Source of the DNA: Venturia oleaginea
Lineage: Eukaryota; Ascomycota; Dothideomycetes; Venturiales; Venturiaceae
Direction: 5' to 3'
NCBI GenBank assembly: GCA_013176395.1
Contig: JABMLP010000001.1
Span: 310,001-374,000 of the forward strand
Length of the DNA: 64,000 nt
Shown: piece by piece, positions 32,618 through 44,606 of the stretch
How the letters are laid out: every line of letters begins with the position of its first letter
Numbering within the stretch: position 1 is the first letter of the stretch
Notes under the pieces: model-generated
Told to the model about the DNA's origin: nothing
What the model saw: the letters and a program-made list of their open reading frames with translations, nothing else
Database searches by the model: none
Position numbers and translations under genes: made by a program

Positions 32618-33756
32618 ATGGCCGCCCCTTATTCTCATTACCGACACCGGGATGGATACCCTCCTCATGGATACAGCCAACACAGCCAACAATCCATCCA
32701 ACACTACCCACTGCATCAGCAACCAGTTTACAACTCACAGCCTCCGCCATCGCATCACAACTCACAGCCTCCGCCATCGCATCACAACTCACAGCAACCT
32801 CCAATCTCACATCACAGCGTGGCACCACCTGCGACGACTTGCCCAAACTATCGTTGGTGGATACCTGAGGATGGCATCCGCAGAGACGTTATTCAGGCCG
32901 ATATACAACGATACCTTGGTCCAGAGGCATTGGTAAAGCCAGGAATCGGCGTAGATGAGAATGCTGTACGTGCAAATCTTCATAACTTGGGACAATTTCA
33001 CTGACAACGACAGGGCCGAAAAGGTTACTGGATAGCCAGCTATCGTACTCTCACCGGGGTGAGCCCTCCTTCCCTCCACCACCCTTCGATTCCGGCCGCA
33101 CCTTCGCATCTGATACTAACGGACAATACTAGGCCATGATCCAGGATCTGAAGACAGATTCTACGAATTTCAATGCATCGGGCGCACGAGGTAGTCCACC
33201 CTCGGACGGAATTGGATTTGGTCATAAGCCTAACAAGCCATTAGGGAGCTACTCGGATTCCCAGGTCCATCAGTCCAGGCAATATTGGGGTCCGACCGGG
33301 GCAAATAATGCTGAGCATCCAGTTCCAGTTTCAGCGGCTCCAGCAAGTTATTCGCAGCCTGCACAAGGTTATGCGCCGCCTGCCGCGTCGCACGCTGTGC
33401 CACAACAGCAGTACCAAACGGCGAATCCAGCCTACGCTACGTACGTGCCGCCAACGTCATCATCGGCAGGGACAGCATCGCCATATGGTGCACCCACAGC
33501 GTCTCCGGCCGCGTCGGCTTACAGCTCCGGATCTGCCTACACGTACAGTTCAACACCCAGTAGTAATTCCACGGGATACTCCCACCAACCTGGCCACCAC
33601 GCACCCGACCCTCAAAGTCGAGTGCCAAGGAGTCAAAATTCGAACAATGATCCCCATGGCCACTCTCATAACGCTTCACATCCGCAGTCGCAGTATGTAC
33701 AGTCAGCCCCAAGGTATTTTGGAAACTTTCGCCCGGAATCTTTGGTATACGACTAA
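32618..33756 (+). CDS. RfeG-like transcription-associated protein
   Basis: Similar to RfeG of Aspergillus. The N-terminus (about 75 residues) is rich in His, Gln, Pro and Tyr and contains a duplicated nine-residue block (NSQPPPSHH). The conserved core follows: WWIPEDGIRRDVIQADIQRYLG, then GYWIASYRTLTGAMIQDLK. Exons are 32618-32965, 33014-33058 and 33133-33756, with introns of 48 and 74 nt that restore the core exactly. The rest is a Ser/Pro/Tyr-rich, disordered tail. The 3' end is uncertain: a donor at 33714 (AAG|GTATTT) could splice to about 33773, giving a different end with a DGRCKYHFDGYPP segment. The molecular role of the family is poorly known; nuclear location is inferred. Confidence 0.72.
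32729..32790. repeat. 27-bp coding tandem repeat
   Basis: Two nearly exact 27-bp units and a partial third, encoding NSQPPPSHH repeats in the RfeG-like protein. Length variation between strains is likely. Confidence 0.75.
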
Positions 33757-35700
33757 ATCCCTTCCAGCGCACAACAAGCACAACCCGAGATATACCTTGC
33801 ATCTGATGGGCGATGTAAGTACCATTTTGATGGCTATCCACCTAGGTCAATTTGGACGCCTCTAATTTTTCACTTTCACAGACTACCCAGTTTCGTCGCT
33901 GCCAGCATCTTCGCGAAGGGGGTAATCACTGCGTGAAATTCACCGCGCAGCCCCATGGGTACTGACTTTTCTGTTTTTCTCTTATCCCGATTGCCACAAA
34001 GGACAATTTTTTCAAGATCCGGGATTTTGCCGTCATTGGATGCCTTGTCTGTTTGATGGATACCCAGAGCCTAGGCTCTCATTTTCCTTTTTATCTCACC
34101 TCCATATTGGGCCATCCTTTCGATTTCCTCACCTCATACCGGAAGCCAAGAGAGGTCGATTTTGTTCTTGTTCAACCCTTGGACTAGTATCTGCACGTGT
34201 AGTCATCGTGGATCGTACTGACAACCGCCATGTCGATTGCCAGGAAGGTCGATGCCATGTGAACCGCGGGAAATAGCGTACTGCGCTTAACACGGTTCTG
34301 ACGACCTCGCCATGCCTTCGTCTGCCCGTCTCACGAAACTCCGTGCTACACTCATCTCATCGCTTCCTTTCTCAACTTAACAAAACCTCACAACTGCATG
34401 TGGACTCCACCCCGGATTGGACTCGGCTGGACTTCTTTGCTTTATTTGTCATGTTCGCAACGTTATAAATGTTTACCATGAACTGGCGTCAAAAGGGGAT
34501 CATGGAGATATCGGGTCTGGTTTTTCAATGTCTTCACGTTTGATTTTAATCTGAATGTAACCAACCCATGGAGGACGATTCCACGATTGACGGAAAAATA
34601 TGTCCAATCAATGTTTTCTTGGATGGAGGTATTACGAATTTTCGCTGATGAGTTTTTAATGCATAGCCTGCGGGTGGAAAATATATTGGGATTCTGCTTC
34701 CTCAGGATGATGAATATGTTTTTTGGTTGTTGCTTCCCACATTTCATCATTTCCATTATTTCCTTATCGTCCTCATGATCAACCCTGGCAATAGTCCTCG
34801 CCCTAATTTCAGTGGCCGTGACGTGCTTGTTCTAAAGGCACTCAATTGTCAGAAATGTCAAATGATCCGAATACTACAAGGCTCCCCACGCGCCAAGCTA
34901 CTGTACTATATCAGCCTTGTTAAAAGTCGGGTCCTCCGACCAGGCTCAAAGTCGACGTACCACTTGACCTTACTATTATTTCGGAGCAATTTAGCCGTCG
35001 TATGGTTGCCAAGAAACTTCTTCCTTACTGGATATTCCATCCCACCTCAATGAAACCTTCGTCGACATGGCGGAAGGAAATGGTTCCGACCACTTCTACC
35101 ACAGGTTTATACTTCCACCTTCACCATGTCAGTGTCTGTACCGTGAGCCATTTTCGACGACCGCCTGCCTGCCTGCATCTACGAACATGGCGAACGTGCT
35201 TGTCCTTCCGCGGGAATTTTTTCCTTCTTTTTTTTGCGCGACGATATCAACCTTGTCGCGGATCTATCTTTTGACGGGACGTGGTATTTATACTTGACAA
35301 TGATATTTCTTTCATGTCATTATCATTGTTCATCATGTGTACTTCATGCTGGAAGCGAATTTTGGTCCCCCTCCCCCGCGTTTATTTTTTTATATATATT
35401 TTTTCGATTTCCTGGGGTTTCTTGGCGTGTGATGGGTTTTTTGGGGTTTGGGGTCACGTGGGTTGGATTTTGGGTTTGGGGTGGTTGGTGGATTGCTTGG
35501 GAGTTTTGTGGGAGGGTTTGGAGGGGATGATGATGGTGGGTGATATAACAATGAATACCTCTTCTCGATGGCGTCAGCGTCGGCGCTGGCGTGGAGATGG
35601 GATGGATAAGTTTTTGTGTCTACTTCCCTCCACCTCTTTCGGAATTTTTTGGATCCCTTTTCCGACTTAGAGACTCCTACTTACGAAGAAATAATATGAA
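33757..35700. other. Intergenic, 3' of RfeG-like gene
   Basis: The first part holds the 3' end of the RfeG-like transcript, possibly with one more exon. The rest has many short overlapping frames but no recognised family. Bases 35390-35520 are T/G-rich and low complexity. It ends at the left direct repeat of element F. Confidence 0.4.
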
Positions 35701-37159
35701 GGCTACTAAAGTATAAGTTATAATAATAATAATAAGATTTTTACGTGGTATGTAATGGCGTATGTGCCGTGTGCCCACAATCTCTATCTACAATTGCAAA
35801 AACCCAACTCTCTGGGATAAAAAAGCCTTTCGTCACTTTCCAGACCGCGCCTTGTCCATGGACCGGCGCCGTCGAACTATGCCCCCCCGTTCACTACCCG
35901 AGTCATCTATACTGTGGTCAGTATAGGACACCCTCCGGTCCTGATGCTCCCAATCCTCTGTTCCGGGTCCGGTGTTGTCCAGATTCCGAGTTGGCCATTG
36001 CTGTTGTAAATCCAGGGTCCAGGATTTTTACAACAGGATCCAATATGCCAAGCATCGTGAGGACCCAAACATTGCGAGTCAAGGTGAGGGCGTGGTAACG
36101 GACACGGCGCGCCCTGGTAACGCGCCGTTAATAAATAAACAACTTCCACCCCAATCTCCCCTCCCTCCTTCACCTCACAACAATCTTCAGTCCACACCTC
36201 CTCAAGACCCTTGTCGCACCTTCAGCTCTCCAACGCTTCCTGCTGTTTGGCTGGAGTTTGTACTGATAGACGGTGTTTGTACTGTCCATAATCCGGGAAT
36301 TCCACTCATTTCTCACTTCAGCTTCTCCCCTTTCCCGTCCGTAGTGTCTGCTCGTCCCCCCTCCTATTCTGTGTCTTCTTACTCAACTCTCCCCACCAGG
36401 CGCGGCGCCGCGGAGAAGTTTGACCTGTTCTCCTTTTGTGCATTGTTTGCCACGGTAAGATAGGGCAGGATATTATTGTCGAGCATCCACCTAGCAGCAG
36501 CCTTACATCCCTTGCTGGTTTTGAGTGCCCTACGTATCGATGTTGTACCAGTTTCGCTCCTCAGATGGTCTCTATTATATCTGGGGCAGAAGTCGAACAC
36601 ATGGCCAGATGTTAGCCTCTATCCTTGTAGATAGAGCCGCAAAGGTAACGAGTCTTTGCCCTGTTTAGCCTGGCCTTCAAGCCGGCTTAGCATTCAGGGT
36701 GGACGAAGCCCTTCCTGCCCAGTTAACACCTAGTTTGCTCCTTAAGCATACTTCAAGGGCACGCCTTTCCGAGTTTGCACCTCGTTCCGGCTTCCCTACT
36801 CTTAGTATACCGACATGCGCATCCGTCCTCTCGGGCTATACAGACAGTCTCTCTGATTAGGACTTGATCCTACCTCCCACGAGGCTATCCTAAGGTCAGA
36901 GCCCATCAAAGGGATGAGGTCTTAGGGACCAGCAGTGGCTGCCATTGTATACCACGCCCCGCGGGTTTTTGACGCCCGTTTCGCGATACCTAAAGGAGTC
37001 TCCTCCGAACAGGCCGACCATGTCTTGCACGGGTTCCGTATGCCAATCTCCGTTGCCAGCGAGAGAGGTCCGGTGGTCTCGTACTAACCAAGCCTGTTTC
37101 CCTAGTACCTTAACAAACGGAATACTTCTTACAGTTATAGAGTCCGTGTCTCCCGCTGT

Positions 37160-37350
37160 CCCTATGCTCCGTATCTTCCACTCATCTAATGCTCCGTATC
37201 TCTATCTTTTCTAATGCTCCGTGTCTCTCGCCTTTCCAATGCTCCGTGTCTGGGACTTAACGAAGTGTAGGGCGTTCGGTATTAACGAAGTAGACTTGTG
37301 TTTGGTATCAACGAAGAGGTTAGGCGGGAGGTATTAACGAGGTCTGTCCC
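37160..37350. repeat. Short degenerate tandem repeats inside element F
   Basis: ATGCTCCGTRTCT recurs four times between about 37161 and 37253 at 29-33 nt spacing. TTAACGAAGT-like words then recur four times to about 37345. Their role is unknown. Confidence 0.65.
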
Positions 37351-37872
37351 TATTAGTTGTATCCTTAGGTCATACGTCTGTAGTACAGGATATCTGCTTT
37401 CCCTCGTCAGTCCCCTCTACGGTTCGACTGATCTCAGAGTGCAGGCGGGCTCAAGGGTGTCCTGTCTCCCTCCTAGGAGTACCACAGCTGCTTTCGCAGC
37501 CCGGCCTGGTTACTAGCTAGGTAGGAGAGAGTCGGATGGTTTTCGTATCCTGATATCCCTTGATTTCTTGTTTCTGCTTGTTATGACTGAGCGAGCATCT
37601 GGTTTGCGGCCAGGTAACGAATCCCACCGTGTCCACGTTGCCATTGCCTCTTGCCAACGCGTATTGCCATGCCTATGTAACCCTACAGTCCATTCAAGCT
37701 GGTATTGCCGCGTATTCGATGACCTAGGGCGTGGTGGTGTTGTGTCGTCGCGTCGTTCGTCGGTGGATTCATCTTTGCTTCACACCTCCGGAACGCACTC
37801 GCGGCGACAGCGAGGTGCAGGGAGGTGCTACTGACGCCGGTAACATCGCGAGAAGATGTGAATCCTTCGTCC

Positions 37873-37900
37873 CATCAGTATCCGGCCTTGGATACTGATG
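37873..37900. repeat. Hairpin at the 5' end of element F
   Basis: CATCAGTATCC and GGATACTGATG are perfect complements around a 6-nt loop. In element F's leftward orientation the stem starts 20 nt from the 5' boundary, as in the LINE at 19446-19476. Confidence 0.75.
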
Positions 37901-37935
37901 CCCATCGTTTTTTCAATGAGGGCTACTAAAGTATA

Positions 37936-38733
37936 TAGTCTAAGGTAGGGATTAGAATTTCGATTAATCTTCTTTTACCCTATAATAGAGTAAGGCTACC
38001 AAGGTAATAGTATTCGACAAACTAGGGGCTGAAAAGAGATGGATCTTAGATCTTGCCATCTTGGATCTACTTTATTGTATTGGAGAGCTTATTTAAGGGG
38101 GGCTAATATTTACTTTTACTACTTCGTTGAAAGTAAGGCGCGAGAGGGTTGTATCTTAGTACGGTTTGTGTTGATGCGCTGCTGTGCTGTTGTGTGAGGA
38201 GAGGGCGCTGTTGTTACGCTATTGTTGAGTAGGTTATGGGCTGTTGGATTGAGGGACGTGAATTTTGTGAAATGAATTGCTGTTTCCGCCAGGTATTAAG
38301 TTGGCATGAGTTTTCTCATTGCCGAGTTGTCAGGCTTCAATAGTTACGTAAAGGGAGTGAGTTTGACTCCTTTTTCATTGTTGGCTGCAGACCAATATTT
38401 TCTCTCCTTTCTTACTCATCGCTTAGAACGAAGCATTCTGGGGATCATAACGTCGAAAGTTTATCGCGATGGCACGTTGGCTTTGGGAAATAAGAGCGTG
38501 GATGAAATTATATATTGGTTATGGGGTTTGTAAACACTAATTGTACTAGGTTTGAAGTATGAAGGATGTAGAAGCAGAAAAACTCCGTGTCGCTATGCAG
38601 AAATACAAAATGTCTAAACCCGGATGAGGAAAACTCCAGCGCTATGCAGCAATATCAAATCAGCCTACCAAGTCTCGAAAGACTAGACCAGCCCTCACCG
38701 CCGCCTTTCACCAAGAACTTTTTAGTGAAATCC
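37936..38733. other. AT-rich gap
   Basis: AT-rich sequence with words such as CTACCAAGGTAATAG and no convincing gene, followed by the 3' UTR of the cupin gene near 38600-38733. Confidence 0.4.
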
Positions 38734-39639
38734 TTACATGACTGGGATCTTGGCAATCTTGCAAGTCTTGAGACACTGCTCCACACCCTGCGCAAGCGAA
38801 AGCGGAATACTCGCCCTCACCTTTTCAATATCGGCACCAGCAATGGGCGACTGGAATCCAAGAGCAGCATTAACGACATCGCCATTCAACCCAAAGAAAC
38901 CCTGCGCAACGCTGTTGGTTCCAGCGTCCTCATTGTTCAACGTAGCGACGAAGGTGGCATCGTAACATGTCGGGTTGAATTGGTAATGGATTGCGCCTTG
39001 GGGGAACACGGTCCCTTGGAATTTGTTGAGGGCGCCCACGATTTCTTTTGTGAAGCCGTTTTCGAGGATCATGCCTGTGCTGAGGGTTCCGTCGACGACG
39101 GTTAGGAACTCGTTGCCGCGCGGGTGGACGTGCGGGGTGTTCATGCCGCAGGCGCTGAGGGTCGCGACGGTAGTGGAGAGACCCATTGCGTTTAGGAAGG
39201 GGAAGGTGTCGATTGTTGCTGCCTTTTTCTTGCCGCCGAATTCACCAGCTGCGGGGACGGCGTTGCTGAAATCGAAGACGAGGTTCTTCTGTAAGTCGGC
39301 GCCAGATTTGAGGACGAGTTTCTTTGCGTCTGGTTCGTCAGGGTTGGTGGCGAAGAGGATCTTGTTTCGGTCGACGGCTGTTACTTTTGTGCGGATGAGC
39401 TCGGCGAGGGCTTTTACTTCCTTTGCCTTGGCTGCTGTGGCTGAGGCAGCTGCTGCGTCGACGGTTTGGACTGGGAATGTGGAGGTTGAGATGATAGTGC
39501 TCATTGTGCTTGGGGTGCTTGGACCATTGCCTGTCCAGCTGTCTGGACCGAGAGCTGAGGTTACTTGTGGTGCTGGGGCTGCGCTGACGATTGCTGTGGC
39601 TGCGAGGGCGACGATGAGGGTCTTGAAGATGGTAGACAT
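38734..39639 (-). CDS. Secreted cupin (germin/spherulin-like)
   Basis: Single-exon, 301-residue protein with a signal peptide (residues 1-20, cut after VSA-A) and a Ser/Thr/Ala-rich linker to about residue 75. It then has one germin-type cupin barrel. Metal ligands are H170, H172 and E177 in the first motif (PHVHPRGNEFLTVVDG) and H218 in the second (PQGAIHYQFNPTC). It has the spacing of germin-like proteins and slime-mould spherulin 1, which hold Mn. Oxalate oxidase or superoxide dismutase activity is possible but not shown by sequence. It should act outside the cell or in the wall. It is transcribed in the same direction as the SET gene upstream of it. Confidence 0.88.
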   Translation of the reverse strand: MSTIFKTLIVALAATAIVSAAPAPQVTSALGPDSWTGNGPSTPSTMSTIISTSTFPVQTVDAAAASATAAKAKEVKALAELIRTKVTAVDRNKILFATNPDEPDAKKLVLKSGADLQKNLVFDFSNAVPAAGEFGGKKKAATIDTFPFLNAMGLSTTVATLSACGMNTPHVHPRGNEFLTVVDGTLSTGMILENGFTKEIVGALNKFQGTVFPQGAIHYQFNPTCYDATFVATLNNEDAGTNSVAQGFFGLNGDVVNAALGFQSPIAGADIEKVRASIPLSLAQGVEQCLKTCKIAKIPVM

Positions 39640-40575
39640 TGTTGCTGCGTTTGTGGTGATGTTGTTGCTGGGGTGGGACTGATTGTAGTGTATGGGTATG
39701 GAAAGTGTAAAGGTGTGTCTTTAAGAAATGGACTCGAGTGATTGAATGTAGGAAATGCAGACAGTGATGAGAAGATGATACAAGAGTGTTGTAAGGAAAA
39801 GGGCTGATGGATGAGGAAAGATGGAGATGAAGATTCGAAAAGAAGATTCCAACTTCGGGATGCATCTCTATATACCAATTTCGAGATCAGGCCCATCTCA
39901 CAAACGCGGTGAGTGCTATGCTCACCCAATGTCAGCACATGCTGCATCTCAGCCTCCTTGGCGTTGTATTTGCAAAGCTTAGTCAAGGCCGTGGACATGG
40001 ACGTGGTGGATGGGGGCTCGGGAGGGCTTATGCTCGGTTGTTGATTTGGGATTGAGATGGCGGTGGAAACGATCCGGGAGGACGAGGAATCTGCTGCGCC
40101 CGCTCGATTTGGCGCGTTTGGGCTGTGTGTGCATCAATTTGCTGGCTTTTGGGATGGATGGGGTTAGTGCGGGGACTAAGCCTGCATCGTTTTGGATCCT
40201 ATGATTTCCAATGAATCTTCATCCATCAACAACAATTTGAGTTTCGTTGCACTCATCCATCATCATCCGATTCTGACTTCCAAACGAGGGCACTGGTCGC
40301 AACAGCGGTGCCGAGTGCGAATGTAAGCACGACGAATTCACGCCCACGCCGAGATTGGCCGTGTGCAAGCCGTCACCTTCGAAAAGCCCATCAGCATCAC
40401 TTCACCGTCTCACTCTTCGTCACAATCCTTGCCAGTCATTATCAAAGAATTGATCAAGATATTGCTAAGTGAGAGAATCTAAATCTAAAATGACTGAGCC
40501 AGACAGGAAAAACCTCTTCTTTGACCTCATCATCTTGAGCCTCTTCCAGGAGATCCCCCATCCAAGTGTCTTCGT
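39640..40575. other. Intergenic, cupin promoter and SET-gene 3' region
   Basis: Holds the promoter of the secreted cupin (near 39640-39900, with TATATA at about 39870) and the 3' region of the SET gene. No other gene is seen. Confidence 0.4.
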
Positions 40576-42085
40576 TCAAGAAGCATCGCTCATCGGCGTG
40601 TCACCGCCCGAGTCCATCTCAATGCCGCTGGAGACTGTCTTGGGACTGGATGTCGCGCTGTCAGACACCTCCATGTCACTGTCCGTTTCTCTCTCTGCCC
40701 TCTCTTCTCTCACACATCTTGAACACTCGCATTCACATCCAATCCATTTTCTCAGCCAATACCGCCTCTCTTTTAAAGCTTTGTCTGTACTACCGTATGA
40801 GTCGTAGATCTCCTCCCCCTCCTCGATGTTTCTATCCGCCTTCACGACCATGATGTCCACTCCACCTTCACTGCTCCAAACTGCACTTGGATCGCAACTG
40901 TGCTGGAATAGACTTGCCATGGGGCTAATGACGCTCCATTGAACCTTCTTCTGACCTTCATGCTTTTCGTCGAAGGCAAATGAGTTCACGTCACACCGCC
41001 GCGCAGCGGTACATAGCACCCACATGTCAAAGTCGAGGTCCCATAAGAGTTTGGGGTCCTTTTGCTTCAAATACTCTAACTTATCGACGCACGATTGTTT
41101 GAAATCGAATGCTTCCGCCACTTTGTTGTATGATGCAGTAAGTGCACCAATTTCAGGGCAATCCAGGAGATGTCGTGTCAATCCCTTGTTTGAATCCTTG
41201 ATTGCCGCATCGATGAAGTAAGTGGTCACGGATTGAGAATCAGCCCTCCTGTTCGCTCGGAAGACTCTTTCTCTGAAAAGGACATCTCCTTTTTTGAAAT
41301 CCCTTCTGGCAAAGACGCCAAGATTATTGTGGTTGAATTCGCCAAGTCTACTAGGCCCAAGAGCCAGGCCGTGAGCTTCGAGACGTTTTTTGGATTTCTG
41401 TAGATACACGGTCAGTCAACTTTGTTCCGCCACTGCTGAGGACGACTTCGATCACTCGGTCCGGACAACCAACGATCGGCTCAAGTATTGGACAATCGAA
41501 CCGGAAATCCGGGAAGGGCGTTACTTGACTTACTTGGAGATGTTTCTTTCGATTCAGATAAACATCAGGAATCCACGGATATTGCGGTTCACGCATACGC
41601 GGCCAGTATCCCCTTGGACGGACAAGGTCCACTGCAGCCTTATTCTCGGGGCTCAGAGGCAGATCCATTTCCTCCAAGTAAACCTTTGCCGCCTTGAAAT
41701 CCTTGAGCTCGATCATGGCTTCCACCAGAATTTTATGAGCTTCGCGCTTCAGTTCGAAAGTGGGGATAGATTTCAGCCCGTTGTCGCATCGGAACTTCGG
41801 GCAGCTGAACCACCGGTAGACTTTGTACGCATCCGCAGCTGCGAGGAATGGGTATCGAGACTCGTCGTGGTCTGTGCATTCTTTTGCGAAAAATCTGGCT
41901 CGGTTGAGCCAGTTCTTTGGATCATGCGGCGCCTTTCGAATCTGATCCGTGTATTTTTCAAATTCCTCACGGATCTGGCGTTTTGCGTCCGTTTCTGGCA
42001 TAGTGTTGTTTTCTTCCATCTGGGGATGCGATGGGATGTCCTCGCAGTTTTTTGACTTGGGGAGGAGGAAGGCTAGAACACCCAT
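40576..42085 (-). CDS. SET-domain protein (SMYD-like)
   Basis: Probable protein lysine methyltransferase. Two exons, 42085-41534 and 41397-40576, joined by a 136-nt intron with perfect donor CAA|GTAAGT, give 457 residues. The N-terminal third is helical and TPR-like, with repeated aromatic/leucine periodicity (ADAYKVYRWFS, AHKILVEAMIEL). The SET domain begins about residue 195 (LGVFARRDFKKGDVLF). It includes the catalytic-core NH/C pattern FQHSCDPSAVW and EIYDSYGS. A post-SET Cys cluster, CECSRC, follows, then an acidic Ser-rich tail. Start choice: ATG 42085 gives a hydrophobic beginning (MGVLAFLLP); ATG 42019 (MEENNTMPE) is a sound alternative. The substrate is unknown. Confidence 0.85.
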
Positions 42086-43781
42086 ACTGGATATGTATAG
42101 GCTATATAGACTGGCAATCCGTTGAGCGTTGGAGTCTGAAACACCCTTTTGTGTTTTTGAGATGAGACACGAGGGATGAATGACGGGGGGTTTTGTTGAT
42201 GAAAGTGAGGGCGCAGAAGGAATGAGCAGGTAAGAGTTCAAGATATGTCGCTTGGAAAGACGCTAATGTCAGGACTCCGTACTCGCTCTGACAGTCGGTG
42301 CCCGCGATACTTTGAACACGGTAATGTATGTTAGTAACAGCGAACACGAACCGAGACTAAAAGAAAAAAATAAAAATAAAATAAAAATCAGGACGTCAGG
42401 AAAGCTCACCTCACCTTTGTCAGAAAGTGCGGATTCAGTTGCTCAACGGGGAGTGATGAATTTGGAAAAAAAAACCGTGGTGGAAAAAATTCAGAGATAA
42501 TTCTAGGTATGTACCGTACCGGAAAAGAGAATAATGTGTGGATTGGGCTTTTCTTCGAACCCTGACTGGAAAGTGGGGCCTCAACCGTAAATATATTCGC
42601 TCATCTGATACGATCATACGGAGATGGGTTAGGGAAAGTGAAGGAACCATTGTTTGGTTTGTACTTTCCATATAAAGTTTGGAGATTTCTGAGGGAAATG
42701 GAGGGTTGTATATTTCATCTTTGTGAAGAAAGTATGGAAGTGTAGGTATAAGTATAAGTCGCGATAAATACGTACTAGAGAGAGTAGAGTAGATCAAACA
42801 GGAATTCGCGTATAGAAGAGAAGATGAGAGGCTTACTATATCTTTACTATAGGGATAAATAGCGCAAGAGCTCGCGAGAGTTAAACTAACCGACTAATCT
42901 ACTAATCTACTGATATTTGATTTCCGTATATTATTACCTACTTCACCGCGTATAAATCTACCAACTCCGATTAATACGGCCGTGGCCTGTTATTCTACTC
43001 AGTCCTACCCTCTCTACCAAGTAACGTAATAATATCAAAGTATCTTCCTTCTTTCCGGGATAGGAATTTCGTGGGACTAGGTAGATGGCAGATTTCCTTG
43101 CTTCAACACAAAGGAGTACGAAGATATTTGGAAAGGCTGGTAGAAAGGGATAAGAGTGATGAATTTTATATCTTACGCTCGTATTCGGTAATTCCAAGGG
43201 GAGATTACTTGGGAAATTGAAAGAGATCTTCACGCTCGCAATAATCGAAAATCATGTATATAAGTCGTTAAGAAAGAACGCCTTGGATGCTTGGTAATGC
43301 CAGTGTTAAAGTAAACTCGTTGCCGAGAAAAAAGAACCTTCTATACCCCATCCCATCCCATGCCCGCCCAGAATGAGAACTGAAAAAATGCTACGTTCGA
43401 ATACAAGTTGTTGCCTACACCTTTTCTGCCTCTACAAGTAGTCCTTGGGATAAAAAACCGCCACCTGAACAGAAATGCAAAAGCACCCACCACCCATGAG
43501 AAAAACAAAAACTTGTTGCCTGGCAGCAGATTCCTTGAAAATGCCCGTGAGATGAGAAAGCGCCGATGAAATACGAGGACAATTTGGTATAAGTGGGAAT
43601 AGATAAAACAACCCTGATCCGTGATTTGTGTGAAGAAGAAGAAGTATGCTGATGGGAACTCGCGGAGAAAGAGTGAACAAATACAGGCCCTTGTGTACCC
43701 AATGAAGATGAAGAAAATAGTATGAAAAGGAGGAGGAGAAAGGCGCCTGGCGCCTATTGATGCAATGTGTATGGCCTCCTT
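42086..43781. other. Long AT-rich gap
   Basis: The SET-gene promoter is at the left. From about 42500 to 43300 the DNA is AT-rich, with many TA-ending words and no good frame, like repeat-induced mutation. No element ends are seen. Confidence 0.4.
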
Positions 43782-44606
43782 CTAGAACCTTGCTCGCTCG
43801 TTGTCGCCCATGTCGTCGAAGTAGCTGCCTTCAAGATCGAATTCGGGAAGCGAGTCATCGTCGAAAATCAGGGTTGGGCTGAGACGGAGAGATGGTGTGT
43901 CATGTGCTGGATAAGCAGGTTTCTCTTCAGTAAACATGCCATCGTTACTGAACATGCTGTCCCTAGCGGGCCTGCGCGGTGATGTGAACATTTCGTCGTC
44001 GTCGACGAACTTGATTTGCGGAGTGACATTCGAATAGTCGTTGACGAGGATTGCTGGGCCGTGTTCTGGGATGTCTCCATCGGAGAGGTAGGTGTCGCTC
44101 ACTGCCTCTTCTTCAACAGTGAAAATGTCGACGGAGGGCTCGCGCCATGAATGTCGATGTCCAGACAGCGTTCGCGTTCTGCTTCGTACGCGAGGACGAG
44201 CCTGTCTGTTGGTGTCGGTGGGATGGGAAGCGGCCATGACATCGTGTTCGACGATGTGAGACCACGGATCGTTTCGGTTTTCGACGAAGCCATGTTCTTC
44301 TTCCCGACGCCGATAGGTGCCATGATGGAAGTTGACCACCTGCTTGTCCCACTTGTTCGAGTCAGATGGTCGGAATTTGGCCGTCTTCTTCTTCGAACTG
44401 GCATCTGAACTTGCAATGATGCCAGCCGTATAGTTGAGGAAGTCAGAGGCATCATCGTCGTCATTCACTTCGGAGAGAAAGTGAGCCCATGGTGCGTCGT
44501 CAATGTCTGGTCTTGGTGGCGAGAGGGTTTTGGACGACGATCTTTGGATGAACTGTAGGCATGGCGGGAATGAGTGATTCCTGTTGTGCTTGCCGAGACG
44601 TGCCAT
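43782..44606 (-). CDS. Acidic protein of unknown function
   Basis: I do not recognise this 274-residue, single-exon protein. It looks like a real fungal protein: basic N-terminus (MARLGKHNRNHSF), an acidic DDDDASDFLNY stretch near residue 50, an Arg-rich centre (RPRVRSRTRTLSGHRHSW) and an acidic end with DDDSLPEFDLEGSYFDDMGD. There is no signal peptide or membrane segment. The charge blocks suggest a disordered, possibly nuclear or phosphorylated protein, which is inference. Confidence 0.65.
   Translation of the reverse strand: MARLGKHNRNHSFPPCLQFIQRSSSKTLSPPRPDIDDAPWAHFLSEVNDDDDASDFLNYTAGIIASSDASSKKKTAKFRPSDSNKWDKQVVNFHHGTYRRREEEHGFVENRNDPWSHIVEHDVMAASHPTDTNRQARPRVRSRTRTLSGHRHSWREPSVDIFTVEEEAVSDTYLSDGDIPEHGPAILVNDYSNVTPQIKFVDDDEMFTSPRRPARDSMFSNDGMFTEEKPAYPAHDTPSLRLSPTLIFDDDSLPEFDLEGSYFDDMGDNERARF

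Larger units (their letters stand above)
35716..37920 (-). mobile_element. Element F: LINE-derived insertion with 15-bp target duplication
   Basis: GGCTACTAAAGTATA is present at 35701-35715 and 37921-37935, enclosing 2205 bp. Next to the left copy is a TAA/TTA microsatellite (35718-35734), which on the minus strand is a 3' tail. At the other end, 20 nt in, is a perfect 11-bp hairpin (37873-37900). On the minus strand, 36600-36379 reads as a short peptide resembling the extreme C-terminus of fungal LINE ORF2 proteins (SIRRALKTSKGCKAAARWML). There is no intact reverse transcriptase. I read it as a deletion derivative of a LINE, oriented leftward. Confidence 0.6.

Noticed and set aside
36600..37120. 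Unusual, non-coding-looking block that might be a ribosomal RNA fragment
   Set aside because: I could not match it to conserved 18S, 28S or 5S segments; it lies inside element F and is better left as unexplained element sequence.
37422..37440. GGTTCGA word like a tRNA B box
   Set aside because: The bases that follow do not continue the B box and no A box or cloverleaf can be folded upstream.
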